A program made the position numbers and the translations under genes. This document shows positions 11,221-19,122 of a stretch of 64,000 nt of DNA, one piece after another. Every line of letters begins with the position of its first letter. Within the stretch, counting starts at the first letter, position 1. This DNA is from Leptolyngbyaceae cyanobacterium (lineage in GTDB: Bacteria; Cyanobacteriota; Cyanobacteriia; Cyanobacteriales; Aerosakkonemataceae), in NCBI GenBank assembly GCA_036703985.1, contig DATNQN010000057.1, forward strand, positions 310,001-374,000, given 5' to 3'. A model generated the notes under the pieces. The model worked only from the letters and a program-made list of their open reading frames with translations. It made no database searches and was not told where the DNA came from.

Positions 11221-12429
11221 GAGTTGTTCTTGTTGTAACTGAGCGGTTCTTACCTGTATTTGTTGATTTTGATTGCCTCGAACTACAGTTAGTTTCAATG
11301 ATTGACCGACACGAGAAGATTCCACCATATTTTGTAATTCAGAAGCAGTAGTAATGGGTTTTCCGTCAATGTCAGTAATCACATCTCCTCGGCGGAGTCC
11401 TGAAGCAGCGGCTGGAGTATCTGGTAAAACTTTTACGATTAAGACTCCTCTGATTTCTGGGACGGTTAAAGGAGAATTCGGATCGTTATTGTTTTGCTTG
11501 GCTAATTCTGGTGTTAAAGTAACCATTTGAATTCCCAAGTAAGGATGGGCAACTTTTTGACCACGGGCGAGAATTTGGCTGATTTCTTTGGCTTTATTGA
11601 TGGGAATAGCAAAACCAATTCCCATTGCATCGGGGCGAATCGCTGTATTAATGCCAATCACTTCGCCGTTTTCGTTTAACAATGGGCCACCGGAGTTACC
11701 AGGATTGATGGCGGCGTCAGTTTGAATAAAGTCTAGACGTTTGTCGGGAACGCCTACTTCGCTGGAGGAACGCTTGAGGGTGCTGACGATGCCAAGGGTA
11801 ACGGTGTTATCTAGCCCTAATGGGTTACCAACTGCTATAGCCCAATCTCCTACACTTACTTGGTTAGAATCTCCCAGCGCTGCTACGGGTAAATCCATTC
11901 CTTTGGGATCGATTTTCACTACTGCCAAATCGGTGATTTCATCAACTCCCCGTACTTGTCCTTCAAAGGTACTTCCATTCTTTAAGGTGACTGTTACTTT
12001 ATCAGCTTCATCAACTACATGGGCATTGGTGAGAATGATGCCGCTTTTATCAATAATGAAGCCCGATCCTTGGCCTTGTAGGAGTTGTTTTTGAGGGCCA
12101 CGCTGTACGAAATCGTCTCCAAAAAAGCGTCGGAAGAAGGGGTCGTCAAAAAAAGGATCGATCCGGCGAGTAACGGTACGCTCTGTATCGATTCTAACTA
12201 CGGCAAAGCCTACCCGATTGACGGCTGCTGTCACGAAGCTACCCGTATGGGCTTGATTGCTATTCGGTAACTCAAGTGCTACGCTCTCGCCCTTTAGCAT
12301 ATTGGGATCTGGGCTGGCTTGTGAGGGTAATACCCTGAGAGTACCGAGCATCAGAATTGCTCCTAAGAAGGTAGCTATTGCATAGCTAGCGACTTTACCT
12401 AAAAGAGAATAAAATTTCCCCGTTTCCAT
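11218..12429 (-). CDS. HhoA/HhoB/HtrA-family trypsin-like serine protease with PDZ domain
   Basis: This 403-residue DegP/HtrA-type protease acts in quality control of periplasmic or thylakoid-lumen proteins. An N-terminal hydrophobic segment (about residues 12-34, ASYAIATFLGAILMLGTL) is a signal anchor or signal peptide. The trypsin fold follows with the catalytic triad visible as His137 (ILTNAHVVD), Asp167 (TDLAVVKID) and Ser246 (NPGNSGGPLLN). One PDZ domain fills about residues 290-395, including the ligand-binding loop PYLGIQMV and RRGDVITDIDGKPI. One PDZ is typical of the cyanobacterial Hho/HtrA trio (two in E. coli DegP). I cannot tell which of the three paralogues this is. The stop codon is inside a MITE-like repeat end. 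Confidence 0.95.
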   Translation of the reverse strand: METGKFYSLLGKVASYAIATFLGAILMLGTLRVLPSQASPDPNMLKGESVALELPNSNQAHTGSFVTAAVNRVGFAVVRIDTERTVTRRIDPFFDDPFFRRFFGDDFVQRGPQKQLLQGQGSGFIIDKSGIILTNAHVVDEADKVTVTLKNGSTFEGQVRGVDEITDLAVVKIDPKGMDLPVAALGDSNQVSVGDWAIAVGNPLGLDNTVTLGIVSTLKRSSSEVGVPDKRLDFIQTDAAINPGNSGGPLLNENGEVIGINTAIRPDAMGIGFAIPINKAKEISQILARGQKVAHPYLGIQMVTLTPELAKQNNNDPNSPLTVPEIRGVLIVKVLPDTPAAASGLRRGDVITDIDGKPITTASELQNMVESSRVGQSLKLTVVRGNQNQQIQVRTAQLQQEQL

Positions 12430-12603
12430 AGCTTGATTTTTGAGCCTGGTTGTGATAAGTAAAATTTTGGTTGTAGGGATTGTTATTTATAAAACTATTT
12501 TGACAGTTCTCAAGATCGATCGTAACGATTAAAATCAGACGGCTAAGTATAATGCCTGAGTTCTAGGCTAGGATCTTGAAAAGGGCTGTTCTAGAACGTA
12601 AGA

Positions 12604-12996
12604 ATGATTGGATCTAAAAAGGAATTTTTACCTGCCGAGGAGAAAGATTTGCTTTCTCATCATCATGATACAGACCATATCCATGTCGGTCATTCTCATG
12701 AGGAGGGACAGTCTAGCCATCCCCACGTTCACTCTGAGGAGTCTCTGCGGCGGATTGTTAATCGTTTGTCTCGGATTGAAGGCCATATTCGGGGCATTAA
12801 GTCAATGGTACAGGAAAGTCGTCCCTGTCCGGATGTATTAGTCCAAATTGCGGCGGTGCGGGGGGCGCTGGATCGGGTGGCACGAATGATTTTAGATGAA
12901 CATTTAACGGAATGTATCGGTCGTGCGGCTAAAGAGGGCAATATTGAAATGGAAATTGAAGAGTTAAAGGCAGCTTTGGATCGGTTTTTGCCTTAG
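12604..12996 (+). CDS. CsoR/RcnR/InrS-family metal-sensing transcriptional repressor with His-rich N-terminus
   Basis: This 130-residue protein of the DUF156 all-helical DNA-binding family represses metal or formaldehyde/sulfur response genes and is released on ligand binding. The core LRRIVNRLSRIEGHIRGIKSMV is conserved. The metal-site residues Cys75, His100 and Cys104 are in place for the CsoR/InrS W-X/C-H-C pattern. Residues 19-43 hold ten histidines (HHH, HIH, HSH, HPHVH). In Synechocystis the homologous nickel sensor InrS uses an N-terminal His as an additional ligand, so a nickel- or copper-responsive role is likely. No metal exporter gene is adjacent. It is divergent from the protease gene and ends in a strong hairpin. 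Confidence 0.9.
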   Translation: MIGSKKEFLPAEEKDLLSHHHDTDHIHVGHSHEEGQSSHPHVHSEESLRRIVNRLSRIEGHIRGIKSMVQESRPCPDVLVQIAAVRGALDRVARMILDEHLTECIGRAAKEGNIEMEIEELKAALDRFLP

Positions 12997-13043
12997 TTAG
13001 TGATTAGTCATTGGTAAATTAACCAAATGCGATCGATCTTTGA

Positions 13044-13076
13044 GAAACCCGGTTTTTCCAAAAAACCGGGTTTTTT
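13044..13076 (+). terminator. GAAACCCGG palindrome, copy 2; intrinsic terminator of the CsoR-like gene
   Basis: AAACCCGGTTTTT (13045-13057) pairs perfectly with AAAAACCGGGTTT (13061-13073) across a 3-base loop and runs into six T residues. It lies 48 bases after the repressor stop. It belongs to the same dispersed palindrome family as 11024-11056. Here the T-rich arms make it a good rho-independent terminator. Confidence 0.75.
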
Positions 13077-13103
13077 AGCTGCTAGCGCGATCGCAAATTC
13101 CCC

Positions 13104-13215
13104 AAAATTTTGCCAAAACGATCCCGAATGCGATCGCTAAGCTAGAAAAACGAGAATAGGTAGATGCACCCTGATAATTCAAACCCCCACCTTACCCAGG
13201 CGGGGGTTTTTTGTT
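13104..13215 (+). ncRNA. sRNA-like unit 1 of a four-unit tandem array
   Basis: The unit starts with AAAATTTTGCCAAAACGATCC. The conserved box GAATAGGTAGATGCACC is at 13154-13170, followed by CTGATAATTCAAA. It ends in a GC hairpin (CCCCC at about 13184-13188 against GGGGG at 13202-13206) and a T-run. Upstream variable part, invariant box and terminator recur in the same order in units 2-4. No annotated gene explains it. A short transcribed RNA with its own terminator is the simplest reading. A tiny peptide starting MHPDNSNP at the ATG at 13164 is an alternative. Confidence 0.45.
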
Positions 13216-13244
13216 GCCCAACGCGATTTACCTTGAGTTTTTTC

Positions 13245-13356
13245 AAAATTTTTCCAAAACGATCCTGAACGCGATCGCCAAGCCAGAAAAAGAGAATAGG
13301 TAGATGCACCCTGATAATTCAAACCCCCACCTTACCAAGGCTGGGGGTTTTTTGTT
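13245..13356 (+). ncRNA. sRNA-like unit 2 of a four-unit tandem array
   Basis: It has the same architecture as unit 1, and its ATGCACCC box lies 140 bases after that of unit 1. The box GAATAGGTAGATGCACC is at 13294-13310. The hairpin is CCCCCA against TGGGGG with an inner CCTT/AAGG stem, followed by a T-run. The differences from unit 1 lie mostly in the hairpin and keep pairing (A-T added to the stem), which favours an RNA function over a peptide. Confidence 0.45.
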
Positions 13357-13371
13357 AGCAAAGTATTTAGG

Positions 13372-13484
13372 AAAATTTTGCCAAAACTATCCTGATATAA
13401 ATAGCTACTGATAGTAGAAGGGAATAGGTAGATGCACCCTGATAATTCAAACCCCCGCCTTACCCAGGTTGGGGGTTTTTTGTT
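13372..13484 (+). ncRNA. sRNA-like unit 3 of a four-unit tandem array
   Basis: The third copy has its box at 13422-13438. The upstream part is more diverged (TATCCTGATATAAATAGC instead of the HIP1-containing stretch). The box and the CCCCC/GGGGG hairpin with T-run are kept. The hairpin carries a G against T change that still allows a wobble pair. Confidence 0.45.
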
Positions 13485-13526
13485 AGCCAATCACAACACT
13501 TGTTAAGTAATTAAGGTAAATCTAAT

Positions 13527-13559
13527 AGAAACCCGGTTTCTTGAAGAAACCGGGTTTCT
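13527..13559. repeat. GAAACCCGG palindrome, copy 3
   Basis: A 33-bp perfect palindrome with 16-base arms and a central G. It is identical to copy 1 at 11024-11056 except for the centre base. It lies between units 3 and 4 of the sRNA-like array. Confidence 0.85.
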
Positions 13560-13594
13560 GGCGTTTACTAATTATGCTGCGGCTTTCTATTCAA

Positions 13595-13698
13595 AAAATT
13601 TTATCCTGACGCCCTGACATATTTAAGAAAAAGGAGAGCAGATAGATGCACCCTGATATTCAAACCCCAGCCAAATTCAGGCTGGGGATTCTTTTTTA
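13595..13698 (+). ncRNA. sRNA-like unit 4 (diverged) of the tandem array
   Basis: The most diverged copy, with GATAGATGCACCCTGATATTCAAA from 13641 (20 or fewer invariant bases shared with the others). Its terminator has a perfect 8-bp stem, CCCCAGCC (13665-13672) with GGCTGGGG (13680-13687), then a T-rich tail. The stem sequence differs from units 1-3 while pairing is preserved. A reading frame from the ATG would give only MHPDIQTPAKFRLGILF. Confidence 0.4.
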
Positions 13699-13734
13699 AT
13701 TAAAAAATTGACCTTATCTTGCGCTAAACAAAAT

Positions 13735-14457
13735 TTAACCTGCTGCTTCTAACTCTTCGCGCAGCAATTGCTGATAAATTTTTGGTAAATGTCGAGACAT
13801 AGAATTAGTTTCTATGCCATAACCTAAACTAGTCCAAGTACTAGAAAGCAGGCGCAATACTTGTTCTAATTTTCCCTGCTTTAGCATTTTAGGAATATCA
13901 GCACCCCACGCCTGACGATCTTTCAGCCAAGCATATACTACTGCATCCTGATATTCTGCTTCAAAACTATAATTAGTCCAAAAAATCAATTGTTCCGGAT
14001 TGGGATGATAGCGATGGGCTTTTTCTTTCCAGGTCTTATTTAACATTTGGTAGCGCCCAGCTGCTGTAGAGCAATTGCCTTTATTTGGCCCGCTGACGAT
14101 CGTAACGCACCGTTCTGGATGGCGGCTGAGGTTGCTAGCATATTCACCACCATAAATCACCGCGTAAGGTTGGGAAACATTCGATTCACTTGCCGAAATA
14201 GTTCGCATCAAAGCTCGAATATGAGGGTCGCCGCCTTTCATCACTAAAGGCACGGTACCGGGTAAGTTTGTAGAAGATTTCCGTTGTGTTTGCTGTTCTT
14301 TAACAGAAGGCCAAACTAACAGGAAAAACATCAATCCAGAAACTGCACTGCCCATTAATAAATGGCTGAGGATCGAATCTAGTAGGGATTTCGGAGGTGG
14401 AAAATTTCCCTGTGGGGATGAGCCTGACGGCATCTGTTGATAAGAAGGCTCAAACAA
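13735..14457 (-). CDS. Membrane-anchored lysozyme-like muramidase (phage lambda lysozyme type)
   Basis: This protein of about 240 residues has a proline-rich N-terminus and one transmembrane segment (LLMGSAVSGLMFFLLVW, about residues 33-50). A C-terminal domain resembles the lambda-lysozyme/GH24 muramidase group (COG4678): RALMRTISASES with the likely catalytic Glu, YAVIYGG, STAAGRYQMLNKTW, and a helical end. It probably cleaves peptidoglycan in the periplasm. I chose the TTG at 14457 because AAGGAG sits 8 bases before it. A GTG at 14466 is only one base from that Shine-Dalgarno. No phage genes surround it, so it looks like a host cell-wall enzyme. Confidence 0.8.
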   Translation of the reverse strand: MFEPSYQQMPSGSSPQGNFPPPKSLLDSILSHLLMGSAVSGLMFFLLVWPSVKEQQTQRKSSTNLPGTVPLVMKGGDPHIRALMRTISASESNVSQPYAVIYGGEYASNLSRHPERCVTIVSGPNKGNCSTAAGRYQMLNKTWKEKAHRYHPNPEQLIFWTNYSFEAEYQDAVVYAWLKDRQAWGADIPKMLKQGKLEQVLRLLSSTWTSLGYGIETNSMSRHLPKIYQQLLREELEAAG

Positions 14458-14697
14458 GTTAGACACTCCTTAAATTTGGGAATAGGGAATGGGAAATAGG
14501 TAATTGATTTCTTTAAGATTAGAACTTGCACGAAGTTAGGAGAAATCAAGGTTTGTAGGGGCGGTTTTTCCAGTCGGTTTATCTGTAAAACGCTTAATTT
14601 ATCAGCTAAAGTGAACCCCTACCCATCTCATCAACTGCGTAAGTTATAAAGATGCAGCTTGAATATCATATTAGATATTAGATAGCCGATTGCCAAT

Positions 14698-15357
14698 TCA
14701 GGTTACGCTAGCAAATAACTCGCGCCAGTTTTTTTCAGCAGCCTCTGGTTTAGCAATAATTTCTACTACCTTATTGCGAGAAGCTGGTTCAAATAATGCT
14801 TCTACACAAACTTTGGCCACTTTAGTACGGGGAATGCGACCATCAAACAAAGTGTCTGCGGCAGACATCACAATGCGATCGAGATTTTCGTCATTCAACA
14901 GCCCACCAGGTCGCACTATCGTGTAAGTTAAGCCACTGTGTTGCAGGTATTCCTCCGCTTGCTTCTTCCACACTAAAATCAGCCAAAACAGATTCAAGGG
15001 GTGGAAGAACTGAGACACACATAGAGAAGACACAATGACAAAATGCTCTATTCCCTTTGCTTTAGCAGCATCTACCAAATTTTTGGTACCTTCGTAGTCC
15101 ACCTTATATGGCCCGGTAGGATCGAAGCTGGGGGTAGCACCTGTAGCACACAGCACTAGGGTACTATCTCCGATGGCTTCGCCAAGAGTGCCTGGTTGCA
15201 AAACATCGCCAACCACTAACTCAGCTGCCTCTGGTAAAGTTGACCTGGCTTTGTCTAAATCTCTTACTAAGGCGCGGACGGGAATGTTTCGTCCAACTAA
15301 CTCTTTAACGATTCGTTGACCGGTTTGGCCTGTCGCCCCTGCTACAAATGCTTTCAT
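14698..15357 (-). CDS. NAD(P)-binding atypical SDR / NmrA-like protein
   Basis: This 219-residue Rossmann-fold protein of the atypical short-chain dehydrogenase group has a glycine-rich nucleotide-binding motif GATGQTGQRIV at residues 7-17. VRALVRD follows at about 28-34. The family is related to plastid Tic62/HCF173-like and NAD(P)H-binding proteins that often lack dehydrogenase activity. The strand-end motif VLCATGATPSFDPTGPYKVDYEG and the late TIVRPGGL are typical. The substrate is not recognisable. It stands alone on the minus strand, with the muramidase gene downstream and DUF1997 divergently upstream. Confidence 0.85.
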   Translation of the reverse strand: MKAFVAGATGQTGQRIVKELVGRNIPVRALVRDLDKARSTLPEAAELVVGDVLQPGTLGEAIGDSTLVLCATGATPSFDPTGPYKVDYEGTKNLVDAAKAKGIEHFVIVSSLCVSQFFHPLNLFWLILVWKKQAEEYLQHSGLTYTIVRPGGLLNDENLDRIVMSAADTLFDGRIPRTKVAKVCVEALFEPASRNKVVEIIAKPEAAEKNWRELFASVT

Positions 15358-15548
15358 CTGTCAAGTTATCTTAAGTAAATAGGTATTGATTTGGTTTAAT
15401 CAGTTAGTTGCTATCTTTTTACATTGTATAAACTGAAAACAGAAATACTCTTGTTTACGTTAAGATTCGCATTCTAGTGTAAATTTTCACTCGCTTGTTG
15501 GGCATTCTGAAACATAGGCAAGCATATCACTCGCGCTAAGGAGCGTCT

Positions 15549-16259
15549 ATGCAGTCACAGTACGGTGAATATCAATCTATGGAAACTACCGAAGCCATAT
15601 TGGGTATAACCACAACCAGTATTAATACTGAAGAATCAGTTGAGGAACCAACAGGTACGATCGAGCCAGTACGTTTTCATGGCTTTTTTGAAGACTGTAT
15701 GGAAATGTATGCCGATGCTCAAACAGTAGCGGAATATCTGAATGTCCATCATGGTTGGTTTCGTCGTTGCGCTCATCCCATGAAGGCAGAACCTTTAGGT
15801 AAAAATGGATATGCTTTAACGATCGGACGCTTCGGATCTTTCGGTTATATAGTAGAACCAAAAATAGGCTTAGAGTTACTACCAGCAGAAGAGGGAATTT
15901 ATCGCATTCGCACTATTCCCGTACCGGAATATACCCCTCCCGGCTATGACGTTGATTTTAATGCAACCCAGTGGTTAGTAGAAACAACCGCAGGTAATAT
16001 AAATGATAAATTAGGCGCTGTTTTAGGAAAAAATACTAAAGTTACGCGGGTAGAGTGGCATTTAGACTTAGTAGTCACAATTAATTTTCCTAAATTTATT
16101 TATCGCCTGCCCATGTCTCTAATTCAAAATACAGGCGATCGGTTATTAGCCCAAATCGTGCGTCAAGTCAATCGTCGCTTGACCTACAAAGTTCAGCAAG
16201 ACTTTCACACAACTTTGGGCATACCAATACCGCAACAAGCTAAAGTTAGGGCAGCATAA
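15549..16259 (+). CDS. DUF1997 family protein
   Basis: This 236-residue conserved cyanobacterial/plastid protein is of the DUF1997 type. The domain occupies about residues 40-225 and includes VRFHGFFEDCMEMYADAQTVAEYL, HHGWFRRCAHPM, RFGSFGYIVEPKIGLEL and the C-terminal LAQIVRQVNRRLTYKVQQDFH. No signal peptide or membrane segment is seen. The function is not established; I do not assign one. The ATG has AAGGAG five bases upstream. It is convergent with the DUF4079 gene, and the spacer between them is repeat-rich. Confidence 0.85.
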   Translation: MQSQYGEYQSMETTEAILGITTTSINTEESVEEPTGTIEPVRFHGFFEDCMEMYADAQTVAEYLNVHHGWFRRCAHPMKAEPLGKNGYALTIGRFGSFGYIVEPKIGLELLPAEEGIYRIRTIPVPEYTPPGYDVDFNATQWLVETTAGNINDKLGAVLGKNTKVTRVEWHLDLVVTINFPKFIYRLPMSLIQNTGDRLLAQIVRQVNRRLTYKVQQDFHTTLGIPIPQQAKVRAA

Positions 16260-16262
16260 ATA

Positions 16263-16388
16263 TTGGTAGTTTGTCATTAGTCATTTGGTATTTGTTATGG
16301 GTTATGACTTAATCAAAAAAATGACTAATTATTAAATAACCTTTTTGTAACAAATGACCAATGACTAATGACTAATGACCAATAACAA
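16263..16388. repeat. Inverted clusters of TCATTNG/ATGACNA heptamers between convergent genes
   Basis: The left half carries TTTGTCATTAGTCATTTGG units and the right half carries complementary AATGACCAATGACTAATG units. The two can fold back on each other. The location between two converging genes suggests a bidirectional stop signal, but this is inference. Confidence 0.6.
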
Positions 16389-16390
16389 AA

Positions 16391-16861
16391 TTACATATTG
16401 CTAACAATTTTTAGCATAATTTCTACACCACTGACTGCCTGCCAAGCAAACAGTAATAAAAGGGTCATATTCAGTCCAACGTGAGTAACGCGAGCTAAAG
16501 CATTTCCTTTCTGCATATAAGGAGATAAAGCAGCAGAAGTAGCGATCATACCTGTCATTGCTAATCCAACTAGTAAGTGAGGCCCGACAAACAACTTACC
16601 ATTGTTAATGTAGGTAACTCCCATGCCTAAGATAGTGGTAACTACCATAAACGCTAAAAGCAAAGAACCTACTTGATAATGGCGGATATTATACTTACCC
16701 TTGATTAGTTCCTTTTTAGCGTCTCCCTCAGCAGTTCTGGTACGTTTGACTTTAATACCCAGGTATAAAGCGTAAATGGACGTACCGAACAGTACCCACA
16801 TTACAGTAGGATGAATGAATTGACTCCAAGTTTTCACAGAAGCAGGAATTTCTAAGCTCAT
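16391..16861 (-). CDS. DUF4079 family integral membrane protein
   Basis: This 156-residue protein has four hydrophobic helices, at about 16-36, 63-84, 92-112 and 130-150. It matches the DUF4079 family found in cyanobacteria and plastids. Histidines at membrane positions (FIHPTVMW, IRHYQVGS, VGPHLLVG, RVTHVGLN) recall b-type haem-binding helical bundles, but haem binding is only a guess. It probably resides in the thylakoid or plasma membrane. No operon partner is visible. Confidence 0.8.
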   Translation of the reverse strand: MSLEIPASVKTWSQFIHPTVMWVLFGTSIYALYLGIKVKRTRTAEGDAKKELIKGKYNIRHYQVGSLLLAFMVVTTILGMGVTYINNGKLFVGPHLLVGLAMTGMIATSAALSPYMQKGNALARVTHVGLNMTLLLLFAWQAVSGVEIMLKIVSNM

Positions 16862-17487
16862 ATTACACTAACGATTTGCTTAATCGAACTTTATAAAAAG
16901 TAGCATAATTCTGTAAATATTCTTAGTATAGTAACCAATTTGTCCGAGCCTAAATTGAAAAGGTAGCCATCCTTTCGGCCAATTAATGTCCGAGTAGTTT
17001 AACTGTAGGGAATTTGACAAGCTTCGAGTAAAGATTGCTGTATAATATTCCAGATCAATGCACCCTGCTTACTACCAACCGATCGCAATCAATTTGGTGA
17101 AGTACTAAGTATTAATACTACCTTACTAAAATCAGGGTATATTTACTTGTTTTGCCGGGGCTGGGAGAAAATTTGTTACAGCGTTAAATTGAATTTGTAT
17201 AGCACTTACTAACCGCTATTTTTCAGAAACATATAATGATGGCAAACGAGGGAAAATTAGCTAATTATGTCAAGATTCCACAACAAGAGATAGAAGAGCG
17301 TCTCAAACAACCTATTTTTAGAGAATAGGAGGAAAACTAAGGGAGTTGTTGATTTAATCATAATCTTAAGGTTTTTCACAGCCTTTTTTTTGAAAAACTA
17401 GGCCAAAGAAGCCTCAACTCACCGTCTTCTCAAGTTTTAAATTTAACGCTAAGTTGACATTGCTGGGGATGCTAAAGAGGCGTAGGA
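16862..17487. other. 626-bp intergenic region with a strong -10-like box
   Basis: A TTGACA at 17014-17019 and a TATAAT at 17041-17046 are 21 bases apart, longer than the usual 17. Ten bases downstream begins ATGCACCCTG at 17057, the same decamer found in the sRNA-like array at 13.1-13.7 kb. No terminator hairpin follows here. A 30-codon frame is listed separately. The rest is AT-rich and unremarkable. Confidence 0.4.
17236..17328 (+). CDS. Possible 30-residue peptide, unrecognised
   Basis: A short frame starts ATGATGGCAAACGAG and encodes MMANEGKLANYVKIP and so on, ending PIFRE. It has no Shine-Dalgarno, but a strong AGGAGG overlaps its stop codon. That AGGAGG has no sensible start codon after it. 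It could be a remnant of a larger gene, a leader peptide for the ankyrin gene 160 bases on, or chance. I do not recognise it. Confidence 0.15.
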   Translation: MMANEGKLANYVKIPQQEIEERLKQPIFRE

Positions 17488-18975
17488 ATGGCCACTACTC
17501 TAGATAAAGACATTTTATTAAGACGAGCAGCGCAAAGTGGAGACCTCAATCGAGTAAAAGAATTACTCCTAGAGGGCGCTAACGTTAATGCTACAGACAA
17601 AGACGGTACAACGGCTTTGATGTTTGCTGCTCGCAATGGCTACGCGGAAATTGCCCGAGTATTAATTAAATCTGGTGCCAGGGTTAATCAACCAAGGAAA
17701 CTATACCGTTTAACAGCTTTGATGTTGGCGGCAGCAAATCAGCAGGTCGATGTCATTCAGATTTTGTTAACTAGCGGTGCTGATGTAAATGCCACCAATG
17801 TTGACGGTAGTACAGCATTGATGGTAGCAGCGCTCAAAGGTCACGGTGATGTAGTGCAGATTTTGTTAGCAGCTAATGCAGAAATTGATATTAAAGACAA
17901 AGATGAGGATACTGCTCTTACTCTAGCTGCCCAACACGGACATACGGAAGTCGTGAAAATCTTGCTAGCCAGTGGTGCGAGTGTAAATGTTGCTAGCAGC
18001 GGCGGTGAAACTCCTCTCACTTTAGCCGCAGGTCAAAATCATTCTCAAACAGTAGCCGTGTTGCTAAGTTACGGGGCCGATGTTAACGTCAAGACGCAAG
18101 AGGGCAGAACAGCTTTAATGTTTGCTGCTGAATCTGGTTATTTAGAAATTACTCAACAGCTGTTAGCAGCATCTGCTGAAGTTAATGCCAAAGACAAAGA
18201 GGATGAGACAGCTTTGAATCTCGCTTCTGACCAAGGTCATTTTGCGATTGTCAAAGTACTTTTAGACGCTGGTGCTAATGTAAATGCTAAAAACTTAGAT
18301 GGGTGGACGGCGTTAATGGCAGCAGCATCTGGAGGTTACAGCACTATTGTTAATGCTTTGTTAAATAAAGGGGCTGATATTAATGCTCAAGATACAGATG
18401 GGGAAACTGCTTTACATTTAGCCGTTATCGAAGGTCATGCCGACGTAGTTGAAATCCTGCTTAACCGGGGGGCTGACGTTAATGCTAAAAATTCTCTCGG
18501 CGACACCCCTTTATTAGTTGCAGTTTTACAAGATTACACTCAAATTGTCAAATCATTACTAGAAAAAGGTGCAGATTCTAATATTAAAAATTTCGAGGAA
18601 ACCGCTTTAAAAATGGCTATATCTCGTGGCAATCTAGATATGGCAAAAGTGTTGTTGGATGGCGGTGCTGATATTAATTTGCTGAGTGATGATGGAAAGA
18701 GCGCGTTGATAATTGCTACTGAAAACTCAGATATCGACATGATGCGGCTGTTGATTAGAGCAGGCGCAAATTTGAATCTTCAAGATAAAGTCGGTACAAC
18801 TGCTTTAATTTGGGCAGCTTCAAGGGGTTATGGTGAGGCGGTGAAAATTTTGTTGGATGCTGGTGCTGATGCAAAGTTGAAAAATAAAGGTGGTTATACG
18901 GCTTTGATGATTGCTCAATTGAATGATTATTCTGATGTGGTGAAATTATTTAAAGAGTTTGGGATACAGGAGTAA
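17488..18975 (+). CDS. Ankyrin-repeat protein
   Basis: This 495-residue protein is made almost wholly of about 14 ankyrin repeats of 33 residues, with the signature DGTTALMFAARNGYAEIARVLIKSGA repeated throughout in variants such as GETALHLAVIEGHADVVEILLNRGADVN. One repeat (near KNFEETALKMA) is shortened by one residue. There is no signal peptide, catalytic domain or membrane segment, so it is likely a cytoplasmic protein-protein interaction scaffold. The ATG follows GAGG seven bases upstream. It is monocistronic as far as can be seen. Repeat units differ enough at the DNA level that recent expansion is not obvious. Confidence 0.93.
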   Translation: MATTLDKDILLRRAAQSGDLNRVKELLLEGANVNATDKDGTTALMFAARNGYAEIARVLIKSGARVNQPRKLYRLTALMLAAANQQVDVIQILLTSGADVNATNVDGSTALMVAALKGHGDVVQILLAANAEIDIKDKDEDTALTLAAQHGHTEVVKILLASGASVNVASSGGETPLTLAAGQNHSQTVAVLLSYGADVNVKTQEGRTALMFAAESGYLEITQQLLAASAEVNAKDKEDETALNLASDQGHFAIVKVLLDAGANVNAKNLDGWTALMAAASGGYSTIVNALLNKGADINAQDTDGETALHLAVIEGHADVVEILLNRGADVNAKNSLGDTPLLVAVLQDYTQIVKSLLEKGADSNIKNFEETALKMAISRGNLDMAKVLLDGGADINLLSDDGKSALIIATENSDIDMMRLLIRAGANLNLQDKVGTTALIWAASRGYGEAVKILLDAGADAKLKNKGGYTALMIAQLNDYSDVVKLFKEFGIQE

Positions 18976-19011
18976 TCAGAAAAGTGAGTGATGGGAGAGG
19001 ATTTTTTACCA

Positions 19012-19055
19012 CAGATGTCCACAGATAAACACAGATAAACACAGATGTATGTTTA
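19012..19055. repeat. ACAGAT tandem motif
   Basis: A run of CACAGATGTCCACAGATAAAC type units (ACAGATAAAC repeated) lies just after the ankyrin gene. Similar low-complexity motifs recur in cyanobacterial intergenic DNA. The open frame read across it on the minus strand is a by-product of the repeat. Confidence 0.6.
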
Positions 19056-19122
19056 CATTTATTGTGTGGTAAATAAAAAATTTGGCTCTCCCATAAATGC
19101 GGTGATGATAAAAATTTGTTAA

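Noticed and set aside
13164-13270. Tiny peptides (MHPDN..., MHPDI...) as the product of the four-unit array
   Set aside because: Only the first 6-8 codons are alike. The reading frames run through the hairpin terminators and end at unrelated places. The stem pairing is better conserved than the codons, so I list the units as RNA candidates, with the peptide kept as an alternative.
13735-14457. Prophage remnant, suggested by the lambda-lysozyme-like gene
   Set aside because: No other phage genes, integrase or attachment site nearby. The transmembrane segment and proline-rich start fit a host cell-wall enzyme.
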